A stretch of DNA of 64,000 bases, from NCBI RefSeq assembly GCF_900101265.1, contig NZ_FMZS01000001.1, forward strand, positions 974,468 to 1,038,467, read 5' to 3'. Origin of the DNA: Massilia sp. PDC64 (GTDB lineage: Bacteria; Pseudomonadota; Gammaproteobacteria; Burkholderiales; Burkholderiaceae_D). The notes under the pieces are model-generated. The model saw only the letters and a list, made by a program, of their open reading frames with translations, was not told the DNA's origin and did not search any database. Below, piece by piece: positions 18,275-26,707 of this stretch. The translations under genes were made by a program, and so were the position numbers. How positions within the stretch are numbered: the first letter of the stretch is position 1; each line of letters begins with the position of its first letter.

Positions 18275-18928
18275 TTACAGGAAGGTGAACACCTGCTCCT
18301 GCGCGAGACGCGATTTCGGCAGAGACGCGTTGAAATCGCTGTCGGCGTGGTAGCCGAATGCCAGCAGGACGAGGCTGGACAGCCCCTTCTCGTGCAGGCC
18401 CAACTCCGCGTCCAGCGCGGCCGGGTCGAGGCCTTCCATCGGGGTCGTGTCCACGCCCAGCGTGGCGGCCGCCAGCATGGCATTGCCCAGCGCGATATAG
18501 GCCTGCTTCTCGAACCACTGGGGCAGGTCCTTCAGCGTGTAGCGGTGCAGGTTGACATAGCCCTGGCGGCCCTTGGCCTGGCCCGCCTTCGCGGCATCGT
18601 CCTTGAAGCGGCCGTCGCGCTGTTCCTGTTCGAGCAGGCGCTCCAGGTGGCCGCCTTCGGCGTCGACGCGCGTGCAGAACAGGATCACGTGCGACGCATT
18701 CAGGATCTTCGGCTCGTTATAGCTGTACGGCCCCTGCACGCCCTTGGCCAGGCGCGCCTTCGCTTCCGGCGTGCTGGCGACGATGAAGTGCCAGGGCTGC
18801 GAATTCACCGACGACGGGCTGTTGCGCAGCACTTCATAGATCTGCTGCATCGTCTCTTCGGGGACGCGGCGGGTCGGGTCGTAGGCCTTGGCGGTGTAGC
18901 GCTTGCGGGCGGCGGCAAGAATGTCCAT
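18275..18928 (-). CDS. nfsB: NAD(P)H nitroreductase / dihydropteridine reductase type
   Basis: A 217-residue flavoprotein, exactly the length of E. coli NfsB. The FMN-binding segments RYTAKAYDP, NSPSSVNSQPWHFIV and the C-terminal KGLSSLVLLAFGYHA are in the expected places. Such enzymes reduce nitroaromatics, quinones and some pterins by two-electron steps and act in the cytoplasm as homodimers. The start is ATG 18928 (MDILAAARKRYTAK). It lies 88 bases downstream of pmbA on the same strand, and no regulator is adjacent. Confidence 0.88.
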   Translation of the reverse strand: MDILAAARKRYTAKAYDPTRRVPEETMQQIYEVLRNSPSSVNSQPWHFIVASTPEAKARLAKGVQGPYSYNEPKILNASHVILFCTRVDAEGGHLERLLEQEQRDGRFKDDAAKAGQAKGRQGYVNLHRYTLKDLPQWFEKQAYIALGNAMLAAATLGVDTTPMEGLDPAALDAELGLHEKGLSSLVLLAFGYHADSDFNASLPKSRLAQEQVFTFL

Positions 18929-19016
18929 CGGGTTCCTTTCGTGAGAAATGTGCATCTGCACATTATTACAGGAACCCGGATTCCGTGCTCGCGGCGGTCA
19001 ACCGCGAGCGCGGTCG

Positions 19017-20369
19017 TCAATTACCGGCGACGACCATCTTCTCGATCAGGATCGAACCGGTCGACTTGTTTCCGCGCGTCAGCACGTCGTTGCCGACGGC
19101 GACGATGGACTGGAACATGTCCTTCATGTTGCCCGCGATGGTGATCTCTTCGACGGGGTACTGGATGACGCCGTTCTCGACCCAGTAGCCGGACGCGCCG
19201 CGCGAGTAATCGCCCGTGACGTAGTTCGTGCCCTGCCCCATCAGTTCCGTAACGAGCAGGCCGGTGCCCATCTTGCGCAGCATGCCCTCGAAGTCGTCCG
19301 CGATCTTCGTTTCCTTCGAGAGGATTTCCAGGTTGTGCGAGCCGCCCGCGTTGCCCGTCGTCTGCATGCCCAGTTTGCGGGCCGAGTACGACGACAGGAA
19401 GTAGCCCTGCAGCACGCCGTCGCTGACGACCTTGCGGCGCTGGGTGCGCACGCCCTCTTCGTCGAACGGGGCCGAGCCCACGCCGCCGATCAGGTGCGGA
19501 TCTTCGACGATCTGGATGTGCGCCGGGAAGATGCTCTGGCCGAGGGAATCGAGCAGGAAGCTCGATTTACGGTACAGGGCGCCGCCCGAGGTTGCCTGGA
19601 CAAAAGCGCCCAGCAGGCCGGCGGCCAGCGGCGCCTCGAACAGCACGGGGCACGTGCGGGTGTCGAGCTTGCGCGCATTCAGGCGCGCGAGGGCGCGCTC
19701 GGCGGCATAGCGGCCGATCTTTTCCGGATCGCCCAGTTTCTTCGGATCGCGTGCCGACGAATACCAGTCGTCGCGCTGCATGTTGGCGCCTTTGCCGGCG
19801 ATCGGCGCGACCGACAGCGTATGGCGCGAGAACGGATAGCCGGCGCAGAAGCCGAGCGTGTTGGCCGCCACGAAGTGCGACTGCTGCACGTAGACGCTGG
19901 CGCCCTCGCTGTTGGTGACGCGCTTGTCGACGGCGAACGCGGCCGCCTCGCAGCGCTGGGCGATGGCCACGGCGTCCTCGGCACTGATGTCCCACGGGTA
20001 ACACAGGCGCAGGTCGCGCGGGTTGGTTTCCAGCAGGTCGGCATCCGGCAGGCCGGCGGCCGGGTCCTCGGCCGTGAAGCGGGCGATGTTGTACGCCGCC
20101 TCGACGGTGGCGCGCAGCGAATCGCGCGAGAAGTCGGACGTATTGGCGTGACCACGGCGCTTGCCGCAGTAGACGGTCACACCGATGCCCTTGTCCTTGT
20201 TCTGCTCGATGGTCTCGACCTGGCCCTTGCGCACCGTGACCGCCAGCCCGCTACCCTCGCTGATCTCGACCGACGCATCGCTGGCGCCCGTTTCTTTTGC
20301 AATGGCAAGCACGTCCTGTGCAAGCTGCTTGAGCTGATCCTGGGTATGGGTGAAGACGGAGTCGGTCAT
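19017..20369 (-). CDS. pmbA: Metalloprotease PmbA (TldE)
   Basis: A 450-residue TldD/PmbA-family protein. With TldD it forms a complex that degrades unfolded peptides and processes modified peptides such as microcin and, in other systems, CcdA. The conserved N-terminal part has VEISEGSGLAVTVRKG and the C-terminal part GNAGGSHNLEI and GASGYWVENGVIQYPVEEITIAGN, which match the family end to end. PmbA itself lacks the HExxxH zinc motif that TldD carries, and none is seen here. It is divergent from darP (93 bases), a pairing that is conserved in proteobacteria. A ccdAB pair is found elsewhere in the window at 37542-38113. Confidence 0.93.
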   Translation of the reverse strand: MTDSVFTHTQDQLKQLAQDVLAIAKETGASDASVEISEGSGLAVTVRKGQVETIEQNKDKGIGVTVYCGKRRGHANTSDFSRDSLRATVEAAYNIARFTAEDPAAGLPDADLLETNPRDLRLCYPWDISAEDAVAIAQRCEAAAFAVDKRVTNSEGASVYVQQSHFVAANTLGFCAGYPFSRHTLSVAPIAGKGANMQRDDWYSSARDPKKLGDPEKIGRYAAERALARLNARKLDTRTCPVLFEAPLAAGLLGAFVQATSGGALYRKSSFLLDSLGQSIFPAHIQIVEDPHLIGGVGSAPFDEEGVRTQRRKVVSDGVLQGYFLSSYSARKLGMQTTGNAGGSHNLEILSKETKIADDFEGMLRKMGTGLLVTELMGQGTNYVTGDYSRGASGYWVENGVIQYPVEEITIAGNMKDMFQSIVAVGNDVLTRGNKSTGSILIEKMVVAGN

Positions 20370-20462
20370 GTGCGTTTTTCGTAGCGAGCCCTAAAACAGT
20401 TATCATAGCAGCCGTTTACTGTTTTTACCGGCCGGCCGTGCGCCAGCCGAATCTAGATCATC

Positions 20463-21068
20463 ATGCCAAATGCCAACCGCGGCTCCGTCGGCTTCCGCTC
20501 CGACGAGTTCGACCAGGAATACGAGCGCCCTTCCAAGTCCGAACTCAAGCGCCAGAGTAACGAGCTGCAGAAGCTCGGCGAACAGCTCATCGAGGCGCCG
20601 CGCGACCGCGTGAAGCGCGTCCCGATGCCGGACGAAGTCCGCGACGCCATCCTCATGTGCCAGACCATCACCAACCACGAAGGCCGGCGCCGCCAGCTGC
20701 AATTCGTCGGCAAGTTGATGCGCTCGCTCGACGAGGAGGAAGTCGCCGTCATCCAGCGCACCATCGAAAGCTGGAAGGGCACGTCGAAGGCCGAAGCGGC
20801 CGCCCTGCACGCGCTGGAGCGCCGCCGCGACAAGCTGCTCGCCGACGACAAGGCCCTCACACAACTGCTGGAAGAATATCCGGAACTGGACGTGCAGCAC
20901 CTGCGCACCCTGATCCGCAATGCGCGCAAGGAACAGGCCGAGAACAAGCCGCCGAAGGCCTACCGCGAAATCTTCCAGATCCTGAAGGACCTGGCCAAGG
21001 CGCCGAAAGCCGCGCCGGCGGATGAAGCCTCCGAAGACGAGGACGAAGACGATGAGTCTGGACAATAA
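20463..21068 (+). CDS. darP: Ribosome biogenesis factor DarP (YjgA)
   Basis: A 201-residue, highly charged protein of the YjgA/DarP family, which associates with late 50S precursors. The core EYERPSKSELKRQSNELQKLG, then VPMPDEVRDAIL and NHEGRRRQLQFVGKLMR, is typical. The C-terminus ends in an acidic stretch (EASEDEDEDDESGQ), longer than in E. coli (183 residues). Its last 17 bases overlap the start of mog, so DarP, Mog, the esterase and the following small gene form a compact operon. Divergent from pmbA. Confidence 0.93.
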   Translation: MPNANRGSVGFRSDEFDQEYERPSKSELKRQSNELQKLGEQLIEAPRDRVKRVPMPDEVRDAILMCQTITNHEGRRRQLQFVGKLMRSLDEEEVAVIQRTIESWKGTSKAEAAALHALERRRDKLLADDKALTQLLEEYPELDVQHLRTLIRNARKEQAENKPPKAYREIFQILKDLAKAPKAAPADEASEDEDEDDESGQ

Positions 21069-21684
21069 AGTCGAAGAGCTCGCGGGTGAGCTCGTTATTG
21101 GCCTGGTCTCGGTCTCGGACCGCGCCAGCGGCGGCGTCTATGAGGACAAGGGCATTCCCGCGCTGCGCGAGTGGCTGGAAGCCGCGCTCGTCACCCCGTT
21201 CCGCGTCGAGACCCGCCTGATCCCGGACGACCGTGCCAGCATCGAGCAGACGCTCGTCGAACTGGTCGACACGGTCCGCTGCCACCTCGTCCTGACGACG
21301 GGCGGCACGGGCCCCGCACGGCGCGACGTCACGCCGGAAGCGACCCTCGCCGTGGGCACGAAGGAAATGCCCGGCTTCGGCGAACAGATGCGCCAGATCA
21401 GCCTGCACTTCGTGCCGACCGCGATCCTGTCGCGCCAGACGGCCGTGATCCGCGAGACGGAAGACCACGCCGCGCTGATCATGAACCTGCCGGGCCAGCC
21501 GAAGTCGATCAAGGAAACGCTGGAAGGCCTGAAGGACGCGGACGGCAAGAGCATCGTCGGCGGCATCTTCGCGGCCGTCCCGTACTGCATCGACCTGATC
21601 GGCGGCCCGTACGCCGAGACCGACCCGGCCGTCTGTAAAGCCTTCCGGCCGAAATCGGCGCAACGACACAAGGACACCGCATGA
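21052..21684 (+). CDS. mog: Molybdopterin adenylyltransferase
   Basis: A 210-residue MogA-type enzyme that adenylates molybdopterin before molybdenum insertion. The start IGLVSVSDRASGGVYEDKG, the signature TTGGTGPARRDVTPEAT (about 82-98) with the essential Asp, and MPGFGEQMRQISL match MogA. The start ATG 21052 lies within the end of darP. The stop overlaps the start of the esterase gene by four bases (ATGA). No other molybdenum cofactor genes lie close by. Confidence 0.94.
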   Translation: MSLDNKVEELAGELVIGLVSVSDRASGGVYEDKGIPALREWLEAALVTPFRVETRLIPDDRASIEQTLVELVDTVRCHLVLTTGGTGPARRDVTPEATLAVGTKEMPGFGEQMRQISLHFVPTAILSRQTAVIRETEDHAALIMNLPGQPKSIKETLEGLKDADGKSIVGGIFAAVPYCIDLIGGPYAETDPAVCKAFRPKSAQRHKDTA

Positions 21685-22349
21685 GCGACCTGCTCGAACA
21701 CATCCAGATCGAGACCAACGACAACCCGGACATCGCCATCATCTGGATGCACGGCCTGGGCGCGGACGGCAACGACTTCGTGCCGATCGTGCGCGAGCTC
21801 GACCTCGACGGCCTGCCCGGCATCCGCTTCATCTTCCCGCACGCGAAGACGATGCCGGTGACCATCAACAACGGCTACGTGATGCGCTCCTGGTACGACA
21901 TCACGGGCCTGGAACTCGGGCGACGCGAGGACGAGAACGGCCTGCGCGCCTCGCAGAAAGAGATCGAAGCCTTCATCGAGCGGGAAAAGGCGCGCGGCAT
22001 CCCGGCCTCGCGCATCATCCTGGCCGGCTTCTCGCAGGGCTGCGCAATGACCATCCAGACGGGCCTGCGCCATCCGGAGCCGCTGGCCGGCCTGCTGTGC
22101 CTGTCCGGCTACGTGCCGCTGTCGGCCAACGTGGCGACCGAACGCACCGACGCCAGCAAGTCCACGCCGATCTTCATGGCCCACGGCCGCTACGACAACG
22201 TGGTGCCGTTCAATCGCGCGGAAGCGTCGCGCGACCTGCTCGTCTCGCTGGGCTACCAGCTCGAATGGCACGAATACGCCATGCAGCACACGCTGTGCCT
22301 GGAAGAAGTCCAGCACATCTCCGCGTGGCTGAAGAAAGTACTGGCCTGA
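21681..22349 (+). CDS. Carboxylesterase/lysophospholipase (alpha/beta hydrolase)
   Basis: A 222-residue cytoplasmic esterase of the phospholipase/carboxylesterase family 2. The HGLGADG oxyanion motif is near 25-31, the nucleophile is Ser118 in GFSQGC, the acid is Asp in HGRYDNVVP near 173, and the base is His in MQHTLCLEEV near 203. All catalytic residues are in place. The family hydrolyses short acyl esters and lysophospholipids and, in eukaryotes, acyl-protein thioesters. It overlaps mog by four bases and is followed after two bases by a small gene. Confidence 0.9.
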   Translation: MSDLLEHIQIETNDNPDIAIIWMHGLGADGNDFVPIVRELDLDGLPGIRFIFPHAKTMPVTINNGYVMRSWYDITGLELGRREDENGLRASQKEIEAFIEREKARGIPASRIILAGFSQGCAMTIQTGLRHPEPLAGLLCLSGYVPLSANVATERTDASKSTPIFMAHGRYDNVVPFNRAEASRDLLVSLGYQLEWHEYAMQHTLCLEEVQHISAWLKKVLA

Positions 22350-22351
22350 CC

Positions 22352-22549
22352 ATGGCAAAGAAAGAGCAACTCGACGACGAGACGCTGGCGCTGATCCACT
22401 GGTGCATCGAGGTCGAACAGCACCTCGTCGCCGGCGGCGCCACCCAGAAGCAGGCGCAGGACCACATCGAGGAACAGGTCGAGTGGTTCACCGACATGTT
22501 CTACGAGGGCCTGACGCCCGAGCAGGCCGCGAAGGAAGCGCTGGCCTGA
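22352..22549 (+). CDS. Small acidic hypothetical protein
   Basis: A 65-residue protein rich in Glu, Gln and Ala, predicted all-helical: LDDETLALIHWCIEVEQHL, a KQAQDHIEEQVEWF helix, and LTPEQAAKEALA. No signal peptide or membrane segment. I do not recognise a named family. It is the last gene of the darP-mog-esterase operon, two bases after the esterase stop, and ends six bases from the convergent S41 protease gene. Confidence 0.65.
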   Translation: MAKKEQLDDETLALIHWCIEVEQHLVAGGATQKQAQDHIEEQVEWFTDMFYEGLTPEQAAKEALA

Positions 22550-22555
22550 GCCTGC

Positions 22556-23581
22556 TCACTGGGGCACGCAGCGCGGCGAATGCGCTGCCGCCCACTCCGC
22601 GGCCGTCCTGAGCGACGCTTCCACCGGCTCGCCTTTCGGTGCCGGCTCCATGGGGGCAATGCCGCCGCGGAAGACCGGCCCGTCGACCAGCGCGGAGCGC
22701 GCCTGCGTCAACACGAACAGTGCGCCGTCCGGCAACGTGTACGTCATGTTCGCCGTCGACATCCCGGCCGACGTTTGCCCGAACGTCCGCACCCTCGCCT
22801 CCCCCATCAACGCGACGAGCAGCATCTCGCCCGCACTTGCCGTCTTCGCGCCGACCAGCACGGCCAGCGGCCCCGTCGCGAAGAAGGCGAACGGATTCAT
22901 GTGGCCGGGCGCATCGTGGCCGGCCTTCGATTCGAGGTAGCCGCGGTGCACCACCGGAACCGCGTTGCCGTCGCGCTCCACCCAGCGCGCCCTGTTCGCG
23001 TCGCCGAACAACGGATACATCGCGATGAGCGGCGGCCATCCGTTGCCGCCTGTCTGTTCACTCAGGTCGACGACGAGGGCGCAGGCCGTACGGATACCGG
23101 AAAGCGCGCCTGCCTCGTCGTACACGCCTTGCACATAGGCCGACATCGCCTCCGGCGTGGAGGTCGTGATGGGCGGCGGCACGAAGCGCAGCACCATACC
23201 GTGGGTTGTCGCGACGAGCTGGAACATCGGCACACGCGGGCCGGCCGGCGGGGCGCCGGCGAACTGTCCCGGCGCCACGGGCGGCATCACGAAGGAGTGC
23301 TTGTCGGTGTCCAGCGTGGCGAGCAGTCCGTTAATGCGCGCATACAGGTCGGCCCGGTCGACGTCCTGGGCCTTGCCGTCGACGAACGCCAGCAAACGCT
23401 GCTTCGCCTGCATATAGTCTTCCTGCCGCAGCGGATACATGCCCTTGCTCTCGACCAGTTCGATGGCTCGCGTGGTCACATCGCGCGCCAGGGCCAGGGG
23501 CATGGTGTCCGCGGCGCCGGCGACGCCGGCCGCGACAAACGACAGGGCGCAAACGGCCGCCCGCAACATGTTGCGATTCAT
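22556..23581 (-). CDS. Secreted S41-family serine protease
   Basis: A 341-residue protein with a signal peptide (about 1-24, ending AAGVAGAA). The S41 core is seen as LDTDKHSFVMPP (His95), VVDLSEQTGGNGW (about 170-182) and AKTASAGEMLLVAL, with Ser249 as the expected nucleophile, then GQTSAG. No clear PDZ domain is present between, and the usual Lys of the CtpA branch is not evident, so it resembles the tricorn/S41B branch in which His and Ser act together. It follows a LytTR regulator gene after 25 bases, and the four genes from 25944 leftwards form one operon. Confidence 0.8.
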   Translation of the reverse strand: MNRNMLRAAVCALSFVAAGVAGAADTMPLALARDVTTRAIELVESKGMYPLRQEDYMQAKQRLLAFVDGKAQDVDRADLYARINGLLATLDTDKHSFVMPPVAPGQFAGAPPAGPRVPMFQLVATTHGMVLRFVPPPITTSTPEAMSAYVQGVYDEAGALSGIRTACALVVDLSEQTGGNGWPPLIAMYPLFGDANRARWVERDGNAVPVVHRGYLESKAGHDAPGHMNPFAFFATGPLAVLVGAKTASAGEMLLVALMGEARVRTFGQTSAGMSTANMTYTLPDGALFVLTQARSALVDGPVFRGGIAPMEPAPKGEPVEASLRTAAEWAAAHSPRCVPQ

Positions 23582-23606
23582 GGTGTCTCCTTGTTGGATG
23601 ATGCGG

Positions 23607-24344
23607 CTACATGCCGCGGAACAGATATTGGAAGCGCTGGCTGACAGGGAGCCGGGCAGGATGCCCACGCAGGTGCACCCACAGGGCGCCATCCTCCGCG
23701 CGCGCGGCGCTGGCGATGCGCCGCACGGCGACCATGTAGCCGCGATGGATCTGCCAGAACGCGGCCGGGTCCAGCGCATCCGCCAGCTCCTTCAGGCTGA
23801 GGCGGATATGGGCTTCGAGTCCGTCCGTCACGACACGCGTGTACTTGGCGTCGGCGCAGAAATAGACGACGTCGGCCAGGTCGATGAAGTGGATGGTGTT
23901 GCCGACCGTGGCCTGCAGCCAGGCGGGTGCCTTGGGTACGGGCCGCAACCGGGACACGAGATGCGTGAGGTCCGGCGGCGGCGACGCGAGGCGCGCACGC
24001 ACGCGCTCGACCGCGCGCGCGAGGCGTTCCAGCGCGATCGGTTTCACGACGTAGTCCACGGCCCCTTCGTCGAACGCGGCCAATGCGTGTTCGCCGTAGG
24101 CCGTCACGAACACGACGTGCGTCCGCGTGCCGAACACGCGCGCCAGTTCCAGCCCGTCCAGGCCCGGCATGCGGATGTCGAGGAAGGCCACGTCCGGCAT
24201 CCATTCGCGCCCCAGGCGCAACGCCTCGATGCCGTCCTGGGCGGCCGCGACCTGCGCCTCGGGCCACAGGCGCTCCAGGGACTCCACGAGTTCCGCGCGC
24301 AGCAGCGGTTCGTCGTCCGCGACGAGGATACGGGGCGCTGTCAT
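23607..24344 (-). CDS. LytTR-family response regulator
   Basis: A 245-residue response regulator. The receiver domain (1-120) has the acidic pair Asp10/Asp11, the phospho-acceptor Asp56 in FLDIRMPG, the Thr of FVTAYG and the Lys of YVVKPIAL. The LytTR DNA-binding domain occupies about 145-245 (IHFIDLADVVYF, then AAFWQIHRGYMVAV). It overlaps the kinase gene by four bases (ATGA) and is followed by the S41 protease gene, so it may control its own operon. Direct target sites were not identified. Confidence 0.93.
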   Translation of the reverse strand: MTAPRILVADDEPLLRAELVESLERLWPEAQVAAAQDGIEALRLGREWMPDVAFLDIRMPGLDGLELARVFGTRTHVVFVTAYGEHALAAFDEGAVDYVVKPIALERLARAVERVRARLASPPPDLTHLVSRLRPVPKAPAWLQATVGNTIHFIDLADVVYFCADAKYTRVVTDGLEAHIRLSLKELADALDPAAFWQIHRGYMVAVRRIASAARAEDGALWVHLRGHPARLPVSQRFQYLFRGM

Positions 24345-25384
24345 GCCGCCACCTCCAGCGCGGCGGCCGCGGGCAGCGTCAGCACGGCTTCCGTCAGGCC
24401 CGCATCGCCGCGGCGCAGCACGAAGCCGGCACGTGTGCCGTACAGGGCCTGCAGGCGCTCGCGCAGGTTGCGCAGGCCGACGCCGCTGCCCAGCGTGGTA
24501 TCGCCGATGCCGGCGCCGTCGTCGGCGACGATGATGGTCAGCAAACCGTGTTCACGGCCGGCCGTCACGGCGATGCGCACGGTGCCGGGCTTCGGCTCGA
24601 CACCGTGGCGCACGGCATTCTCCACGAGCGTCATCAGGAGCAGCGGCGGCATCGACACGGCCGCCAGCGCGGGCGGACAATCGAGCCGGTATTGCAGGCG
24701 CTCGCCGAAGCGGATCGCCATCAGCGCCAGGTAGTGGCCGGCAAGCTCGAATTCGCGCCCCAAGGTCGACGCCTGGCTGCGCATGTCCGGCAGCGCGCTG
24801 TGCAGGTAGGCGATCAGGTGTTCCAGCATCTCGACGGCGCGCGGCGGCTGGTGCCGTGCGAGGTAGCGCGTGTTGGCCAGCGTGTTGTACAGGAAGTGCG
24901 GTTCGACCTGGGCCTGCAGCGCTTTCAGCTCCGCCGCCAGCGCCGCGTTGCGCAAGTCGGCCAGCTGTTGCGCGCGGGCGCGGGTGCGGGCGAACCACAG
25001 CGGGAGTCCGAGGACGGCCACGTTGACGCCGACGACGCAGGCCAGCAGTTGCTGGTCCGGCAGCGCGTGCACGTCCCAAGCGGCGAGCACGCCTTGATAT
25101 GCCGGCAGCACGGCCCACGCAGCGGCGCCGGTCGCGCACAGCAGCAAGACCGTGGCCCCGGTCCAGCCGAGCCGGCGCGCGGTCAGCAGCAGCGACGTGC
25201 ACGCGACGAAGCCCGGTACCACTATCGCGCCGAACAGGGCGAACAAGGCATAGCGCTGGAGGAGCAGCGCGCCGCCCGCGACGAGCGCCAGGCACAGGAG
25301 GCTGAGCAGCCCCTGGCGCCACGTGCAGCCGTACAGGCGGCGGATGGCGCGTGTGCAGCCGTCGTCGGTCATCGGCCCGCTCAC
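24341..25384 (-). CDS. LytS/YehU-type membrane histidine kinase
   Basis: A 347-residue kinase. About 24-132 holds four hydrophobic membrane spans without a large periplasmic domain. A short coiled coil (ALAAELKALQAQV) leads to the His_kinase box QVEPHFLYNTLAN with phospho-acceptor His163. The ATPase domain has VENAVRHG (N box) and ADDGAGIG (G box). The start is a GTG at 25384 overlapping the upstream stop as GTGA; an ATG four codons later is possible. It pairs with the LytTR regulator whose gene overlaps its stop. Confidence 0.9.
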   Translation of the reverse strand: MSGPMTDDGCTRAIRRLYGCTWRQGLLSLLCLALVAGGALLLQRYALFALFGAIVVPGFVACTSLLLTARRLGWTGATVLLLCATGAAAWAVLPAYQGVLAAWDVHALPDQQLLACVVGVNVAVLGLPLWFARTRARAQQLADLRNAALAAELKALQAQVEPHFLYNTLANTRYLARHQPPRAVEMLEHLIAYLHSALPDMRSQASTLGREFELAGHYLALMAIRFGERLQYRLDCPPALAAVSMPPLLLMTLVENAVRHGVEPKPGTVRIAVTAGREHGLLTIIVADDGAGIGDTTLGSGVGLRNLRERLQALYGTRAGFVLRRGDAGLTEAVLTLPAAAALEVAA

Positions 25385-25944
25385 AGTGTCGGCGTGGTCG
25401 GGATGGCGGCCTGCGCTGGCATCCTGTCGACCGGGACGTCACGGCCGACGGTCTCGAACGCGACCGGTTCCATCCAGACCTGGCCGGTCCCCGCGCCGAT
25501 GGCGCCGAACACAATCAACGCCGCGTTGGACGGCACGTCCAGGACGACACTGCGCTCCTGCCAGCCGGTAGTGCCCTTGACCGGCTGGTTCTGGGTGTTA
25601 TAGAAGGCGATCGGCTTGCCGTTCGCGGCATCGACACGCATCCACAATCCCGCCCATTTACTCATCGCCTCGGTACGCAGGCGTGCACGGAAACGCACGC
25701 GCTGGCCGAGGTAGCGCTGCGCCTGGACGGTCTGGATCAGGCCCGCCCACGCGTCCGGATCGTTCGTCTTACTGCGCAAGAACTTGGCACCGCGCCCTTC
25801 CGGCGACGTGTCCACGCCGGCCGTGAATTTGTCGGGATTGTCGCCGGTCATGTGCCAGCTCGGCGGCAACGGCGCGGGCGTCGCGGCCAGGGCCAGGACG
25901 GTGGTGGCGGCCGCCGCGGCGGCGAGGATGTAATGGGGTTTCAT
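25381..25944 (-). CDS. Secreted beta-sandwich protein upstream of a LytS/LytTR pair
   Basis: A 187-residue exported protein. Residues 1-24 look like a signal peptide. The mature part (WHMTGDNPDKFTAGVD, RYLGQRVRFRARLRTE, KWAGLWMRVDAANG, then VVLDVPSNAALIVFGAIGAG and GQVWMEPVAFETV) resembles a galactose-binding-like beta-sandwich. The same module is familiar as a C-terminal part of some bacterial regulators, where its ligand is unknown. The start is taken as ATG 25944; a GTG five codons earlier is possible. It heads the operon, and its stop overlaps the kinase start. Confidence 0.7.
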   Translation of the reverse strand: MKPHYILAAAAAATTVLALAATPAPLPPSWHMTGDNPDKFTAGVDTSPEGRGAKFLRSKTNDPDAWAGLIQTVQAQRYLGQRVRFRARLRTEAMSKWAGLWMRVDAANGKPIAFYNTQNQPVKGTTGWQERSVVLDVPSNAALIVFGAIGAGTGQVWMEPVAFETVGRDVPVDRMPAQAAIPTTPTL

Positions 25945-26061
25945 CGGCCTGTCATTCACGAGTGATTGGGAGCCGCCACTATGCCGCCGGCGCGACGGGC
26001 GCGCGGGGCCATGCGACGGACGACCACCGCGCCGCGACGAACGCGGCCCGGGGCCGACGAG

Positions 26062-26616
26062 CTAGTCGGGCAGCGGCGCTGCACTCGACGCCGGCGCTTC
26101 CGTGCGCGCCGTGTTCATCACCATTGCGAGGAAGGTGTAATAGCCGTTCACGCCCATCAGGTCGACGACGCCCTGCTCGCCGAACAGGGCCAGCGCGTCG
26201 TCGTAGACACGGTCCGACACGCGCTTGTGGCGGTGCAGTTCGACGCAGAAGTCGTACACGACGGCTTCGTCGACGAGCATTGCGGCCGGCCGCTCGCGCC
26301 GCGCGATGGCGGCGATGACGTCGGGCGGGACGCCCACCTGCTGCGCGATCGGCGCGTGGATCGCCCACTCGACCTGCTGGTCCCATTCGCGTGCCGTGAC
26401 GAGGATCGCCAGTTCGGACAGGCGCACGCCGATGGCGCTGCGGTAGCGCAGGTATTCGCCCAGACGCTGCGCATACCCCATCAGTTCGGGACTGCGCAGC
26501 AGCGGCACGAACGGGCCGTACAGCGCACCGCGCGGACCATTGATGATCTCCTGGGCTGCGGCGCGCTGGGCGTCGGTCCAGTCTTCCTGTGGAATCGGGC
26601 GGAGGCGGTCTGTCAT
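26062..26616 (-). CDS. Carboxymuconolactone decarboxylase / AhpD-like protein
   Basis: A 184-residue all-helical protein of the CMD/AhpD fold: PFVPLLRSPELMGYAQRLGEYL, then LSELAILVTAREWDQQVEW and APIAQQVGVPPDVI. The CxxC peroxidase motif of AhpD is absent, so it is nearer to carboxymuconolactone-decarboxylase-like proteins of unknown role. The start is ATG 26616; the earlier in-frame ATG at 26652 lacks a ribosome site. It is divergent from the aminotransferase gene with 91 bases between. Confidence 0.8.
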   Translation of the reverse strand: MTDRLRPIPQEDWTDAQRAAAQEIINGPRGALYGPFVPLLRSPELMGYAQRLGEYLRYRSAIGVRLSELAILVTAREWDQQVEWAIHAPIAQQVGVPPDVIAAIARRERPAAMLVDEAVVYDFCVELHRHKRVSDRVYDDALALFGEQGVVDLMGVNGYYTFLAMVMNTARTEAPASSAAPLPD

Positions 26617-26707
26617 GACGAAAATATTCGCATGCCTTGAGGCAAAAATCAAAAGAATCCCGACGGTTCCCGCTTATTGTCAAACGTCAACTTTTTGGGA
26701 GCTTTCA

